Assembly: GCA_026545765.1 (NCBI GenBank)
Contig: CM048840.1
Location: forward strand, 19,038,765-19,102,764
Length of the DNA stretch: 64,000 bases
Direction: 5' to 3'
Source of the DNA: Plantago major
Lineage: Eukaryota; Streptophyta; Magnoliopsida; Lamiales; Plantaginaceae
How positions within the stretch are numbered: the stretch's first letter is position 1; each line of letters opens with the position of its first letter. Positions 12,055-24,149 of this stretch are shown piece after piece. The notes under the pieces were generated by a model that worked only from the letters and a program-made list of their open reading frames with translations, searched no databases and was not told the origin of the DNA. Made by a program: the position numbers and the translations under genes.

Positions 12055-12602
12055 TAGCCTAATCTTCTTATCAGCTGATTCATTCCCACTCTCCATCATT
12101 CTAACCTTCTCCCCTAGCATTTTGTTATGGTCCATTACTTTATCATTTGCATCAATCATATTGTTCAGATCAGTACTCAACTCTTTTACCTGAGCATCAA
12201 GCCTCAAAACCATCTCCTTTGTTGTAGTTTTGCTCTTAACCAGGAAACTTAACACGCCACTCGAATCAAAAGCCTCATCAATATTCCAACCGAAATACTT
12301 ACATCCATGTACTTCAACCTTCTTCATACATAGTAAACAAACATTTATCACTTCATATACAACATGAACAAATATCAATAAATAAACTCAAACCAATTCA
12401 ACATCCAAACACTATCCTAATTCTTAAAAAAATCCAAACTTCCATAATATATAGAACTTCTGTTATAATCAGGACGTCCAAAGAATCAACGATCCACAAT
12501 TGATGGCTTCCATGAACATTATTGACGAGGAATCTTTCCGCATCGACATTTGCGAATTGATCTCGAAGTTACACCACTTGATTCACTAGCAGAGGATGAC
12601 AT
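12055..12602 (-). pseudogene. decayed GRF zinc-finger / coiled-coil protein gene
   Basis: The minus strand from an ATG at 12602 reads MSSSASESSGVTSRSIRKCR followed by CGK, the start of a GRF-type zinc finger. A TAA then interrupts it, and fragments like FFGRPDYN follow in shifted frames. After a probable intron, 12305-12055 encodes HGCKYFGWNIDEAF and a Glu/Lys-rich coiled coil ending SADKKIRL. Plant GRF zinc-finger proteins of this short kind have exactly this CKYFGW block followed by a coiled coil, and many are transposon-associated. The early stop and frameshifts make a functional protein unlikely. The function of the family is not well established. Confidence 0.6.
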
Positions 12603-12985
12603 TTACTTCTATTCACTTGTTAGGAATTCAACTGCACCAATTACGAGTCAATTTCGAGCAAATTGCCTTTTGTTGGACTAGGGTTCTTCCGATCTGGTGA
12701 AAATTTGAGCGGGCTAGGGGTTTCAATTGAGAGAGACTGATTTACACGAGGGGTTAAGTGTCTTTTATGTTTTTTTCCTTGTTCTTTTTTTTAAAAAAAC
12801 GGTGAAAATAAAGAGAAAACATTTTTAAAAAATAATTTATTAATATATTAAAATTTTAATCCAGGTGCGTGTTCAATCCTACAAAAACGTGTATACAAGT
12901 TTATTTTCGTGTAGACATTTCCAGTGTTTTAGATAACAAAAAAAATATTATATTATTCAAATAGCTATCACTAATCATGTAGTAA

Positions 12986-13939
12986 GACCATTTTCAACAG
13001 AGTTGAAGATGGAGTCTCAAAGCAGTTGCAACGCTGCTGGGACGCTTCAGCAGCGTTGCAGTTGTTGTCCCAAATTTGGGACGGTGCAATCACTTCCCTT
13101 TTTTTGTTTTTTAATTATTGTGGTTTGTTTCTTTCTTTGTTGCATTCTTTATTTGTTTGCACTCCTGTTCTTTTTGTTTCTTCAATTGTTTCATGATGTC
13201 ATTTTTATTTTGGTTTTGTTCTTTTGCTGTTTTGTTATTTCTTTTTATTCAGTTTTCTTGTTTCAATTTTCTCATTTTATTTACATAATTTAAATTTAAT
13301 AATAATATTTGAAACAATCGAAACACACTTATATATAAAATATCACCATAAAGTCTAATAAGCGACGGTCTCTACATATATAACTTACCTAATGACGGCA
13401 TATGTTATCAATAAAATTATTCATATTATTAATCAAAACGTCTATAGTGTTATTGAAAGGGTTCTTTTTCTAATATGAAAAATTAATAATGTTGAGATTA
13501 TAGACTTTTGATTAATGTGATGTTAATTAATATAATTAATTAATGACATTTAAAATGAATTAAGAATAAAGTTTAAAAGTAAAGAGAGAATAAAAATGAA
13601 AAGTTGGATTTGATGTGAAAATAAAATAATGTAATTTTCAATTTCAAGTATTGTAAAATTTTTAAGTAATGTAATTTTTATTTTTAAGTAATGTATTTTA
13701 AAAAAAAATAATGTGATTTTGTTATAATTAATTACCGACATTTAAAATAAATTTAAGAATAAAGTTTAAAAGTAAATGAGAAAAGAAAATGAAATGAAAA
13801 ATTAAGTTTGAAAGAAATGTCTGGGCCTCAATTGTTGGAGTAGAGAATTGCAGAGAGTTGCAAAGTGAGTTGCAGTGATTGGAATGCTGATGTGGCAGAA
13901 TTTTTGGGACTCAGAGAGTTGCAACTGCTGGAGATGGTC
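12986..13939. mobile_element. non-autonomous PIF/Harbinger-like element
   Basis: Imperfect inverted ends, GACCATTTTCAACAG at the left and the complement of GACCATCTCCAGCAG at the right, are bounded by TAA at 12983-12985 and 13940-13942. A 3-bp TAA/TTA duplication is typical of PIF/Harbinger. The interior contains GTTGCAACGCTGCTGGGAC-like sequence near the left end and related GTTGCAACTGCTGG at the right, then long T-rich and A-rich tracts. It has no transposase; the open frame at 13003-13293 is low complexity. Confidence 0.65.
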
Positions 13940-13942
13940 TAA

Positions 13943-14651
13943 TGAACTAACAAATTCATCATCAATTCAGTACTGCTTATAAAATTGAATTTCAACATTA
14001 TTTACTCAACAGTGTTAATTCCATACCCGAGTCAATGGATGATAAGCTATCAATGAGTAGCTCATAAGGTAGTTGGTTTTTATAAAAATGTTTAGTAAAT
14101 CAATTAGCTAATAAGGTAGATGATTTGTTAAATATGGTATGTAAAAACAAATTAGCAAGCTTATTCTTCATGGACAAGTTTATTAGATTACCATTCTGAG
14201 TTAGGCGTTAACAACTTTATTATGAAAATAAAATCGTAATTTAATAAACTGTCTTAAACAGAGCCATAATGATGGTTCGAATGGCATTTCATACAATAAA
14301 AACAAATTTGAACATCAATCGTAGATAGAAGGCAAGTACAAATTGTTGCTCTACTGATAGAATGAATCAAGGAACATGTATCAGCAGAATTTATTTATTT
14401 CAAATTTTCAGTAGTTCAAAAAATAGGGAAACCGAAGATCACAGCATCACTGCATCGTCTCTTTATTTTCCTGCACCCACCAAGCGACATATATTTTTAG
14501 GAAATTATACAATATACGCATAATCTTAGATATTAGGCAAAAATCAAAATGCATACTTCATGAATATTACTATATCAAGCAGGATATAAAATAAATAATT
14601 CGAATATTAAATAACAGACCTGCAGGGAAGATAGGAATATGCTCGGGTGAA
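13943..14651. other. 3' flank of the NLR gene
   Basis: AT-rich sequence downstream of the minus-strand NLR stop. It probably includes that gene's 3' UTR. No other feature is visible. Confidence 0.5.
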
Positions 14652-17600
14652 TTAAGACTGTCGATTGTCCGCAACAGCAATCTGGACCCTGACGTTCCTT
14701 TCCAGCTTCTTCTGTTCTTGCTGGATCACATTTGCGCGGATAACTGCATCCGGGGTTACACGTTCCAGTGACAACACCTCAAGGCTTTTACCAAGCGTAG
14801 ATGGAATCTCCAACAGTTTCTCACAATTAGTAATTTTAAGAAATCTGAGTCTGGGAAAATGCTCGTCGCTGACTTTCCAACGCTGGAGGTCTGCCCTATC
14901 AATGTACAAGCATGCAAGACGGATGAAACCCTTACCATTAGCATCCCATCTACCTCCTTGGAATGCATTTTCTTTCAATTTAAGCTCCTCAAGGGTATCC
15001 ATCGCTGAGAATATAGAAATTTTTTTCCATTCCAAATGAGTATTGCTCATCACTAGAATTTTCAGCTTTGGAGGGAAAGCAGCAGGTAGGTATATCCATG
15101 GATTTTCAGCTGTTCCTCCACGAGGCACTTCATGCACTAGCTTGAGCTTGTTAACAGAATGCAGATTTCTCAATCGGTTCGACTCTCCTAGAAGTCTCAA
15201 GTTGCCCTGAATTTCTAAAGTAAGCAAGCTTGTTGCCTTTTGACAAACTTCATCTGTGCAACTCTCGGGCGACAATCTACCCAGAGTTTGAAGTTTCTGG
15301 TCACTAGGTTCGCCTTTCCCAACTTTCGTCAAGACTATCCGTGCATGTGTCTTAAAGTGCCTCAATTGCCTCATCTTCCACACATCTCCTTTGACTTCAA
15401 GATAGGGCGATGGTGTATCCACTATGAGAGTCTGTAGGTTCCACAGATCCATCACGACCTCTGGAAGAATCTTGAAGGACACATCATCTACTGCCAGGGT
15501 GAGATACCTCAAGTGATTTATTTGTTGCACAAACTTTGATGGAAACCTTGGGAACTTAATCTTTTCTGCATCATACACTCGCAACAAGCTGAAGTTGTCA
15601 GTGACAGATATTGCTTCTTCGGCTAACAACGTCATGTGAGACTCATTAAAACATAAGAAAGAACGAGCTTTAGCCATGTTTGGTAATCTTGAAAAGAAGT
15701 CGGTGGCATGGGAGTGGACACACAGGCGACGAAACTTTTCTATGTTCTCACGTGGTTCAGCCTCGTGGACCTCTTGAAATAAGTTCAGCTTCTCTCCTTC
15801 TCTTTTACACACTTCACGTACCGAGTCATGAATTTGACACACCTTAGCTTCACCGCTCGGCTTTTCTTTCCTAACCGTTACTAAGTTCCGATTGATGAGC
15901 TCCTTCAAGTTGTTGTGTGCAACTTCCTCCAACCTTTTCCCTTTTATTTCCTTAATGAACCCTTCCGCTATCCATAAATGAATCAATTTCTTGACAGGGA
16001 TTTCCGCATCTTCAGGGAAAACACCTAAATATAGAAAGCAGTTTCTCAACTGGTAAGGGAGTTTATTGTAGCTAAGTGATAAAACACTTTCCAACAAGCT
16101 CTTCTTCCGATCATCACCGGGATTAACTAGATAACTTTTCACACTCGTAGAGACTTCTTGCCACTCATTCTCTAGTAATGTGATGTTATTGGCTCCTCTT
16201 GACGTTTTCTCTTCCAGTATTCCTCCAATGACTACAATGGAAAGTGGAAGTCCATCACAATCAACTGCAATGCTCTGTCCGATGTCCACCAGTTGTGAAG
16301 GCACAACTCCTAGACAGCCGTATACTTGGTACTGGAGGAGATCCCAACTCTCATCCGATGTTAGGAACCTCAAATTATGGGCCTGTTCATTAGATGTAGA
16401 AGCCTTATGCCCTACATCCTTCTTGCGTGTCGTAATCAGGACCCTACCGGATGTGTTGTTTGTTGGCAATATAGCTTCGAGTTTCTTCCACGCGGCGAGT
16501 TCCCAGATGTCATCCATCACTATCAAGAATTTCCCCTTCTCCAGATGACCCTTGACTTGCTCTTCTAATTCTTCAACCTTGAGAGACTCGTCTGGTTTAG
16601 TTTTAAACTTGGACAGAATTTCGAGGAGTACTTTCTTCATGTTCAGAGTATCGGAAATGTTCACCCAAATCCGAACATGAATCTCAAATTTGACAGTTGG
16701 ATCATCAAATATTTTCCATGCTAGTGTTGTCTTCCCCAGGCCTGCCATTCCAATGATTGAGCAAATTTCCAGCTTGTCTGATTTTCCAGTAAGCACATCG
16801 ACAAAAAACTGCGTCTCTTTCTCAAAACCTACTATGTGTTTGCTCTTCTGCTCAAAATTACAGGGGCAATGAGTTATTGACATATGTCGTTAGTGGAAGG
16901 ACACATTTTACTAAACCCAATACATATTTTGACATTTTACTAAACCCATTTATTAGATCTATATACACTTAGTTAATTATTATACATTTTAAATCTCTGA
17001 TTATTGTTTATTGCAATACATCAGTTTCTCCAAATTTGAAAAAATAAAAATAAAAATAAATAATAATAATAATAATAACTACATTTTAGCAACTACATAA
17101 ATTAAATTGGCCATCCCTCTCGATGAAAAAATATATAAAAATGGGAATTTTTTTTCAACAATAATGTGAAAATACTTTTTTTATCCTTTCAAGATATAGT
17201 TTACAAATTCACATCTCTCTCTTTCTTTCTTTTTTAATCCTTTCAAGATATATTTTGAGTTGACTTTTTGCAACATATATACCAAAACAAGTCGATGTGG
17301 ATCGGAAAATAGAAAATGCACGAAAATTATCAACCACAAATAAATAGAAGATGAATCATCACAACCTAATAGAAATTCAGAAAGTTTTCCCAATCTATCA
17401 TAGTTGATGAACTAAATTATCATCCGGTTAAACAAGTCTAACACAACATCAGGCTATTCAATACTCCCTCCGTCTCGCAAAACTTTATACATTTGACATT
17501 TTTAGCCGTACCACAGAACTTCATACATTACCAAAAAAGGAAGCTACCCCACACACAACAAATAATAAACAATCTCAACTTTACACTCAAATTACACACG

Positions 17601-18450
17601 TTGATACTAAAAGTACACTTTTTTACACATTTTCTATATTCTATCATTACTTTAACTTTTCACATAAAACTGCACGCTAACCCTAATGTATGTAGTTCTC
17701 CGGGACGGAGGGAGTATTTCATTTTCAAACAGGTCCCTCACTAATGCAGGTGAGTTCTAACTCATAGTAATACTTTTGTTAAAGTAATCCAGGTAACTTT
17801 TAGTTATATGTAATTGAAATACAGTTAACAAATGCCTATATTGTTTGTCTTAGACTTAATTTATAATAAAGGATTAAGTGCATTTAGAAATATTACTAGT
17901 GGTAGTGAATGAATGATGAAGAGAGTTAAAAATATTGCTAATTATTTTGGATTTAAGACAAGCAGAATGAAATACTAATAGTAATGAATTAATGATTTAC
18001 CTCCTGCCTAAAGTCCCTGACATCAGCACTAATGGTCTCAGTAGCATCAGCAGTGGAGAATTTGACGAGATCAAACTTGTCCATGAGAGGTTTAACTGTT
18101 TTCTCCCTGAGCTTCCTGACCTTCTCAGCGAGGCCTATAGTCTTACTGCCACTACCACCAAATATTTTGCGTACCCGATTCTTTTTCTTGGCCTTGTCGG
18201 CAGTTGCTAGTGTGACGCAACTGTCAATGGTGTCTTCTATATCGTAGACGGCCTCCCTTATCTGGCTCTCCCATTGCTCAAACAATTCATCCTTCTTGTA
18301 GTTTGTGGAGGCTTTCTCCAGAATGATCTTGAACGTCGTTAGTTCTTGGTTCAACTCCTTCAGGTCGGATTCGGCGCTCCCGATCAATTCCACATGGTAC
18401 TCCACCAACCGTTGGAGGTTGTCGAGCAGGAACCCCACACTGGCATCCAT
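14652..18450 (-). CDS. CC-NLR disease resistance protein, complete, two exons
   Basis: Exon 1 is 18450-18001 and exon 2 is 16847-14652. The intron (18000-16848) has donor GAG|GTAAAT and acceptor TTTTGAGCAG, phase 0, giving about 881 residues. The start MDASVGFLLDNLQ is chosen over an upstream in-frame ATG (18513) because it matches the usual N terminus of Rx_N coiled-coil domains. Residues 1-150 form the coiled coil, with an EDVID-like VYDIEDTID. NB-ARC follows: P-loop GMAGLGKTT at about 183, kinase-2 FLIVMDDIW at about 257, VLITTRKKDV, CDGLPL at about 347, CFLYLGVFPED, then QIHDSVREVC near 490, where MHD is IHD. About 390 LRR residues complete it. Such proteins are intracellular immune receptors. 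The gene is convergent with the NLR at the window's left edge and shares the same IHD variant. It looks intact. Confidence 0.9.
17464..17714. mobile_element. Stowaway MITE inside the NLR intron
   Basis: Ends CTCCCTCCGTCTCG and, at the right, the complement of CTCCCTCCGTCCCG form the classic Stowaway (Tc1/Mariner-type) inverted repeat. TA duplications flank it at 17462-17463 and 17715-17716. Length 251 bp, no coding capacity. It lies between the coiled-coil and NB-ARC exons and does not touch the splice sites. Confidence 0.9.
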
Positions 18451-19593
18451 ACTTCTCGATCGGCAATGCCTAATCGATGATCGCAGGTAGTACGTACATG
18501 AATGGATCAACAATATTCCAAAGATTTTAGTTGTTGACTAAATTACTGGTAAAAATATACGTACTCAGCAGAAATGAAATTTATGGAATGGTTGTAGACG
18601 ACTTAAATGTATGTATGGTCGTTTTTTATTATTCAGACCCAATCAGTCTGTAAAAATATAACGTCTTGTATTATTGGTCGTCTCTTCTATGCCATTTGCA
18701 TTTTCTTTATCCTTTAAAAACAGAGAAAGATAAATGAACAAAACAAAAAAAAAAAGGTTGGTTGGATCCAGACTTGCGTTCACATTTCATCCTTCCATAC
18801 AAAATGTATACTGATCACATCACATGGGGTAAACTATACTTTATTTCCACATCTAATATAAAAGATACATCCTCAATATTGAAATAGCTTCCCATTTGTA
18901 ATTTTTGATGTCTCAATCAAAACTTTTTATTTATTTTTTTTATAACCACTCATCCAACTAAAACATTAAATATACTTAAAATTAAACCCATTAACATATT
19001 TTATCACACTTTCAACTTTAAAAATCAATTTGAGGGATCCACTAATACTATTTTATCCAAAAGTAATTTTCACCACCCAAAAATTAAATGGAAAGCTATT
19101 CTCGGGACGGATGAAGTAACTACGTGGTTCAGGCTAGTTATATATTATAAAACCAGTTTTATGTAAAAATTGGTTTGACTTACGTTTAGATAGGCAATCA
19201 AGCTGATCGATTATTTGATCAAGATCAAATCAATCTTACACAAGTTAAGTGTAAAATTAAATTTTCACAATCTTTTTATAAAAAAAAAATTAGGCAGGTT
19301 AGTCGACAATTCAAATGTAGACCATGTGACTAAATGGTTTAAAGTATTGAATTGACAATTACATTAAATTTCCAAAAACAATGCAATTAACAATTGAATG
19401 AAAACGTTTACGCAACACCCATAAACTACAATTGAGTTGTAAATTAGGTACACATCTACCTAAAAGATTTCACCAAGGACAAAGGGGAAATGTTAGGTTC
19501 CAGCTGGGTTTGTGTTCACAGTTAAGTTCTAGCTACTAGCTATTATGAATCCAAGTTGTTCATTAAATTAAGTATTGAGCAATTAAGATATGA
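18451..19593. other. NLR promoter side and intergenic spacer
   Basis: Contains the 5' flank of the minus-strand NLR. A decayed Stowaway-like end (GGGACGGATGAAGTA) sits at about 19103-19117, with AT-rich sequence typical of such MITEs to its left from about 18840; its left terminus is not recognisable. No gene is seen. Confidence 0.4.
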
Positions 19594-19601
19594 GTATCGT
19601 A

Positions 19602-20262
19602 CAGGGGCGAAGGCACCAAGGGAACCACCCCGTGCTCGGCACGGGGTCAAAAAAAAAAATTAGTAGTGCTTATTTCGATTTTTTCCGGAACTAACACGGT
19701 GTGAATAAATCCCGATTAGTCTAATAGTTCAAGCCCAAAACAATAATACAAATTAAAAATTCCATCAGCAACAATAAGGCCCAAGTCTGCAGTCCATTGA
19801 ATAAAGTCCAAGATTAATTAAACAGACCAACAGACTAAGTCTACAGAGCAAACAGCAAAATTGGAAAGCAAAGTAGCAAACAACAATATAGTTGCATCGA
19901 CAGGTTTGTTTCCTATTATTTTGGTTCACATTATAAACATATCATATTTATTTTCAATATGAATCTAACTCCTATATTTACAGGTTAGTTCGTCTTGTCT
20001 TGACTCTTCCTGTTTCCACAGCAACAACAGAAAGAGCTTTTTCAGCCATGAAACTTGTCAAAACGACTCTTCGTAACAAGATGGAAAAGGACTATCTCAC
20101 AGATTCTATGATTGTTTATATTGAAAGAGAGTTAGCAAGGACTATCGATGAGGATTCAATAATTGATGATTTCAATTCTCAGAAGAACCGCAGGGTAGAA
20201 CTTTAGTATAGACTTTGGTTGAGTTGAGCACGGGCTGCTATAAATTCCTGGCTTCGCCCCTG
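19602..20262 (+). mobile_element. hAT element, 661-bp deletion derivative
   Basis: Terminal inverted repeats CAGGGGCGAAG (19602) and CTTCGCCCCTG (ending 20262) are exact complements. They are flanked by 8-bp duplications GTATCGTA (19594-19601) and GTATAGTA (20263-20270) that differ at one base. Such ends and an 8-bp duplication are diagnostic of hAT. Only the last transposase exon survives inside (separate entry). Confidence 0.88.
19984..20209 (+). pseudogene. hAT transposase C-terminal dimerisation exon (ZMYM1/TTF-type)
   Basis: A splice acceptor (TATTTACAG) is followed by an open exon reading LVRLVLTLPVSTATTERAF, then SAMKLVKTTLRNKM and DYLTDSMIVYIERELA, ending in TAG at about 20204-20206. 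LPVSTATTERAFSAM is the hallmark of the hAT C-terminal dimerisation domain. The rest of the transposase, including the catalytic residues and zinc fingers, is absent. The exon itself carries no stop or frameshift. Confidence 0.85.
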
Positions 20263-20270
20263 GTATAGTA

Positions 20271-22469
20271 CATAATCTAATCTGGATTCTAGAGCCGGTG
20301 AAAACGGAGATAACCTCATGGCACTAGCGATGGTGGGGAATTGATTCATGAACTAAGTTGAACAAATTTGTGAAATGTATGCATTTATTGTAAGCAAGTA
20401 GTGCTTGACAGCTAGAGAAATACAGAATGATGTACTAAGGTTTGATTCATGAACTAGCTATGAGGTTTGATTCATGAACTAAGTTGACCGTTTCAACGGT
20501 TCTCATTGTACTAAAAGGTTCATTACTTTTACATCCCCACTAAATTACAATTAAGTCCCACTTCTGAAAACAATTGCAACTGACCCCAGTTTAAATTTCC
20601 AGTTGATTTTCAATTCCATTCAATTCTCTACAATTGTAAACCAATGAGGTATTAAATCCTAGAGCTAGCAACCTGTGGCTTGTTACCTCTTATTAGAATG
20701 CCCAGATCTAGATGATTCCTTAATCTAAAAAAGGTTTGATCCAAGATATAGGCTCTTACCTAATGCACATTCTTCATTTAGCTTGCCATTGAATTCATGC
20801 AACAAGGGAATTTCAGCTTGATTTGTCTGAAAAGTTAATCCAAACATATAAACGATAAAATCCATTATAACCAGAAGGTAATAGTCAGATTGGAATGACT
20901 GAGCCCAGAACTACGGTTACTACCTTCAAATGAAAACTAGAGTTATTCCCTTCTGCAGCATTACTTATGGTGGTTATTGGTTAAAAGCACAGATACATCA
21001 TCCAACAAATAAGTACTGCAACGCCTGCGTGATTAATAACCAGAAAGCCAGAATTAAATTATGTGGCAAGTTTACTTAGAAACGTGCTTCCTTTAACAAG
21101 TTAGAATTGAATTATGTGGCAAGTATACTCAGTAGATGCTTCCTTTTCCAGTCTGGGCAACGTTGGAGCCTGCAAATTGGATAAAAGATTAGTTCAGTAG
21201 TTTCTTTTGCAACACAAACTGATAAAAAGTTTAATGATTTCAAGCTTTGTAATTTAAATAACTAACTCAAGAACAAATGTTGACAGATAATTCTTATTTG
21301 AAGATTGATTACCTCGGTGTGTTGAGACAATCAATAGTCACATGTTATTGTTATTGCTCCTCACCCTGTCAATGACAATCTTTCTTCTTCATAACCCAAA
21401 ACCTGCATAAAATAAATCACACTGATGTGAAATGCATAGAGTGGTCAACTCAAACAAACAATTGAAAATAAATATATGGATATTTAGATACTTTGCCGAT
21501 GAAAAAATATTAGCAAAATACAGGACTAGCCCGCAACTTCTTCTACAAGGGAGTGATAGCAGTATTTTTCTAAAGTTTCAGTATTTTAGGAAATAGATGT
21601 CAAACAAAGTTTCTAATACGTAAATTGAACATTTAAATTACAACAGACTGCAAAAGGGGAGTTACAACCGGACCATCCTACAATGCAAGTTAGATGACAT
21701 TATGAGATTGAAGCAAATACGTATTAATCAACCAGCAGTTTTAGCTCCAGGACCACATATGTACATTCCCTGAACATCCTTATATCATCGAGCAGTATCG
21801 ACCTAATACCAGGCAGTATCACTTCCTTTGACTGGACCAAGTTAAAACGGCCCTGCTAGTTGTAAGGAAGCGTTGGTGGTGAGGATAGAGACCAAGTTAG
21901 AAGGAAGAGATATAGAGTCAGCACGCAATGTTTAAGATACTGTAGATGCGAGGGAATCAAAACAAGGAAAGGAGTGAAGAAGCACTTCAACTTGTTTTTT
22001 GATGTGTTCATGCACATTTTCTTCCTTCTCCAAGCACCCTTGTTATATAGTTGTTATTATATACTTAAATATCACATTCAGAAACTTATACAGGAAAAAA
22101 GTCCAACTAAACATGTATCCTAGAAACACAGAAAGTAGGTGTGGGCAGGACTAACTGAAACTTGAAATTCAAAAGGAATGAACGATAAGAGGTATAAACT
22201 TATCTATAGACTACTGAATGATAGCAGACGATCTCATTCCTCGTCCAGTAAATAAGTAAGCAACACCCAGACAGAAAAAAACTACTATATGCAAGAGAGA
22301 AGGAAAATACAAATAAAGTTGCAAAACTGTACATGGCTAATATAATAACGTAGCATATATTTAAGTAATGTGATTGCAGATTGCGAATCTAAATTAAAAA
22401 TGCCAAATTACTCAAAATCAATCATGAAAATGAAAAGACCATGAATGAAAACGAACTGATGTAGAGTAT
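20271..22469. other. intergenic or transcribed spacer of unknown function
   Basis: No convincing coding exon. Short repeats of TTGATTCATGAACTA lie at about 20341-20490. Several acceptor-like sites read on the minus strand (TTTGCAG at about 21172, TTTATGCAG at about 21405), so this may be the 3' portion of the decayed gene upstream of it, but no domain could be recognised. Confidence 0.35.
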
Positions 22470-23014
22470 CTAAGGTGTTTAGACTTGCCGGTGGCTGTTG
22501 GTGACAGGATTCAGCTCTAACCGCATGGCTGCTGTTGTGAAAAGGGGATTGAAAGAGACACCAGAGAATAGGTAATGTGTGAGCCCCGGGCAGCTTCCGA
22601 GCATTGCGGACACCAACTGCACGAAATTGCAATTGATCACTGTAAAGGGGCCTTTTTTTAATAGAAATTGTCATATAAAATCTCAAAAATAGAAACTAGA
22701 GCTAAAAGAAATATACTATCTATGGCCATTACTTTGGATAGATGTGTAGGTAACGTAATCACATGAAGTGCAGGACCAGAATGCCAAATCATGCGAAACA
22801 AATGATACCTACTTACTACATCCAACTTAAGCAGAGAAAGGAGGAGTAAATGAAGCTCAACTTAGGACAGAACAACAAGATCTAAAGATAAGCCTCAACA
22901 GCAATCTACCTCATAGCCAACGGCTTAACCAAGTAACAATTGTAACAGCAACTGCCGGAAGATCTTCCTCTGTTAGATTAGCTTTATCAAAGGCCTGTTG
23001 CACAACGGTACTAC
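22470..23014 (-). pseudogene. decayed GCP1/Qri7-like tRNA threonylcarbamoyltransferase, two exons
   Basis: Exon 23014-22910 follows a good acceptor (TTTGTGGTTGCAG) and reads VVQQAFDKANLTEEDLPAVA then VTI. This matches the VVQEALDKANLTxxDL.AVAVTIGPGLSLCL block of the organellar Kae1/OSGEPL1 family, which makes the t6A37 modification of tRNA in mitochondria. Here GPGLSLCL is mutated and the exon ends in TGA. The next exon (22616 to about 22470, after acceptor TTTCGTGCAG) gives VGVRNARKLPGAHTLPI, then a scrambled version of the metal-binding HHMEAH region. With the metal-binding histidines lost and a stop present, this is a relic. The other exons were not found. Confidence 0.6.
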
Positions 23015-24149
23015 CTGCAACCACAAAGCATTTAGAGGTCACATGACTAGTAGGAGAAGTGGAAAAGAAAATGGTCATGGCATGAACTGGCAATACAAGG
23101 ATATTTCGAACTCAAAAGAATCACAAGACTAAGAAAATTGTTTGATTTTCAACAAAAACAGTTTGATTTGAGAATGAGCTGCCATTGATCAAATTGTAAA
23201 ATTGTATTCATATCTATCTATCAGTTATGTTCAATAATGCCATCTTAGAAGAGAAAATAACAAGTTCGAAGAAGTTAATACTAGCTACTTAGTACATCCA
23301 CTGAAATTATTAATAAGATAAACCAGAAATGTATAAATATCTCACTTAGAGACTGATTGATAACAGTGTATATACAAAAGACTACATGCCAGCAGCAAGC
23401 AGTATCCTTAGAAACAACATAGGTAGCTCAGCTCAGCTGGTTAACATCAGCGAATAGGGAAACTAAACAAGCACAAGCACAATTAAGGTTCACTTGACAC
23501 TTTAAGGTACATGTGCATCCGAGACCACGAATACATTCATTAGGCAACCGAAATGTACAAGACTAAACAGCTAAACTAAGGGACTTGGATAGTATGATTG
23601 CGCTTTAGCTTACCATACAAAACACACTCCACACAAACTAATCATAATCACACAAACCCCACTTTAACACCAGTAAAATTGTAAAATTACCAACAAAGCA
23701 GGTTCGTTACAATCAATCAATCAATCATACACAACACGAATTATCAGAAAGAGTAACACCAGCAATCGATGAAATGTGAGAGACGGAAGTGAAGAGATGG
23801 TGAAAACGGAGTAATACAAACATGGGCAAAACTATGTTAGCGAAAGACCAAGCATTACCAATACATAATCTGTCCTTGTGTTTTCCCCAAATCGAAATCC
23901 TGATCTCTAGGGTTTCCATCCGTCTATTGACCAATCGTCCCTTCAATGATAGACAAATTAACAATACTCCATCAGCATTCAAACTAAAAAAAATTCTTCG
24001 CCATAGCTCGCTTTGTAATAATCACTCTGAAACTATGGAGAAGTGAAGCATGGGAGAAGCCGAGAAGATGCCCCATCGCACCTACAATCGCACCTTATGT
24101 GCGTGTTTTAGAGAGAAGATGTATTTTCCAAAATTTATGTTTCTAGCCC
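23015..24149. other. spacer, possibly upstream part of the GCP1-like relic
   Basis: No coding exon recognised. Open frames at 23725-23982 (minus) and 23822-24046 (plus) overlap each other and show no domain. Bases 23820-24060 look like a 5' UTR or first exon in composition, but this is a guess. Confidence 0.3.

Noticed and set aside
13003..13293. 96-codon plus-strand open frame
   Set aside because: T-rich low-complexity translation inside the PIF/Harbinger-like element.
17989..18000. Continuation of NLR exon 1 to the stop at 17989
   Set aside because: A good donor (GAG|GTAAAT) at 18000 joins in phase to the NB-ARC exon, which lacks a coiled coil of its own, so the stop is intronic.
18838..19118. 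Second complete Stowaway MITE
   Set aside because: Only the right-hand GGGACGGATGAAGTA-like end is visible and the left end is not recognisable, so it is mentioned only as a remnant.
23404..23460. tRNA-like string TAGCTCAGCTGGTTA
   Set aside because: No matching acceptor stem, anticodon arm or T-loop could be placed around it.
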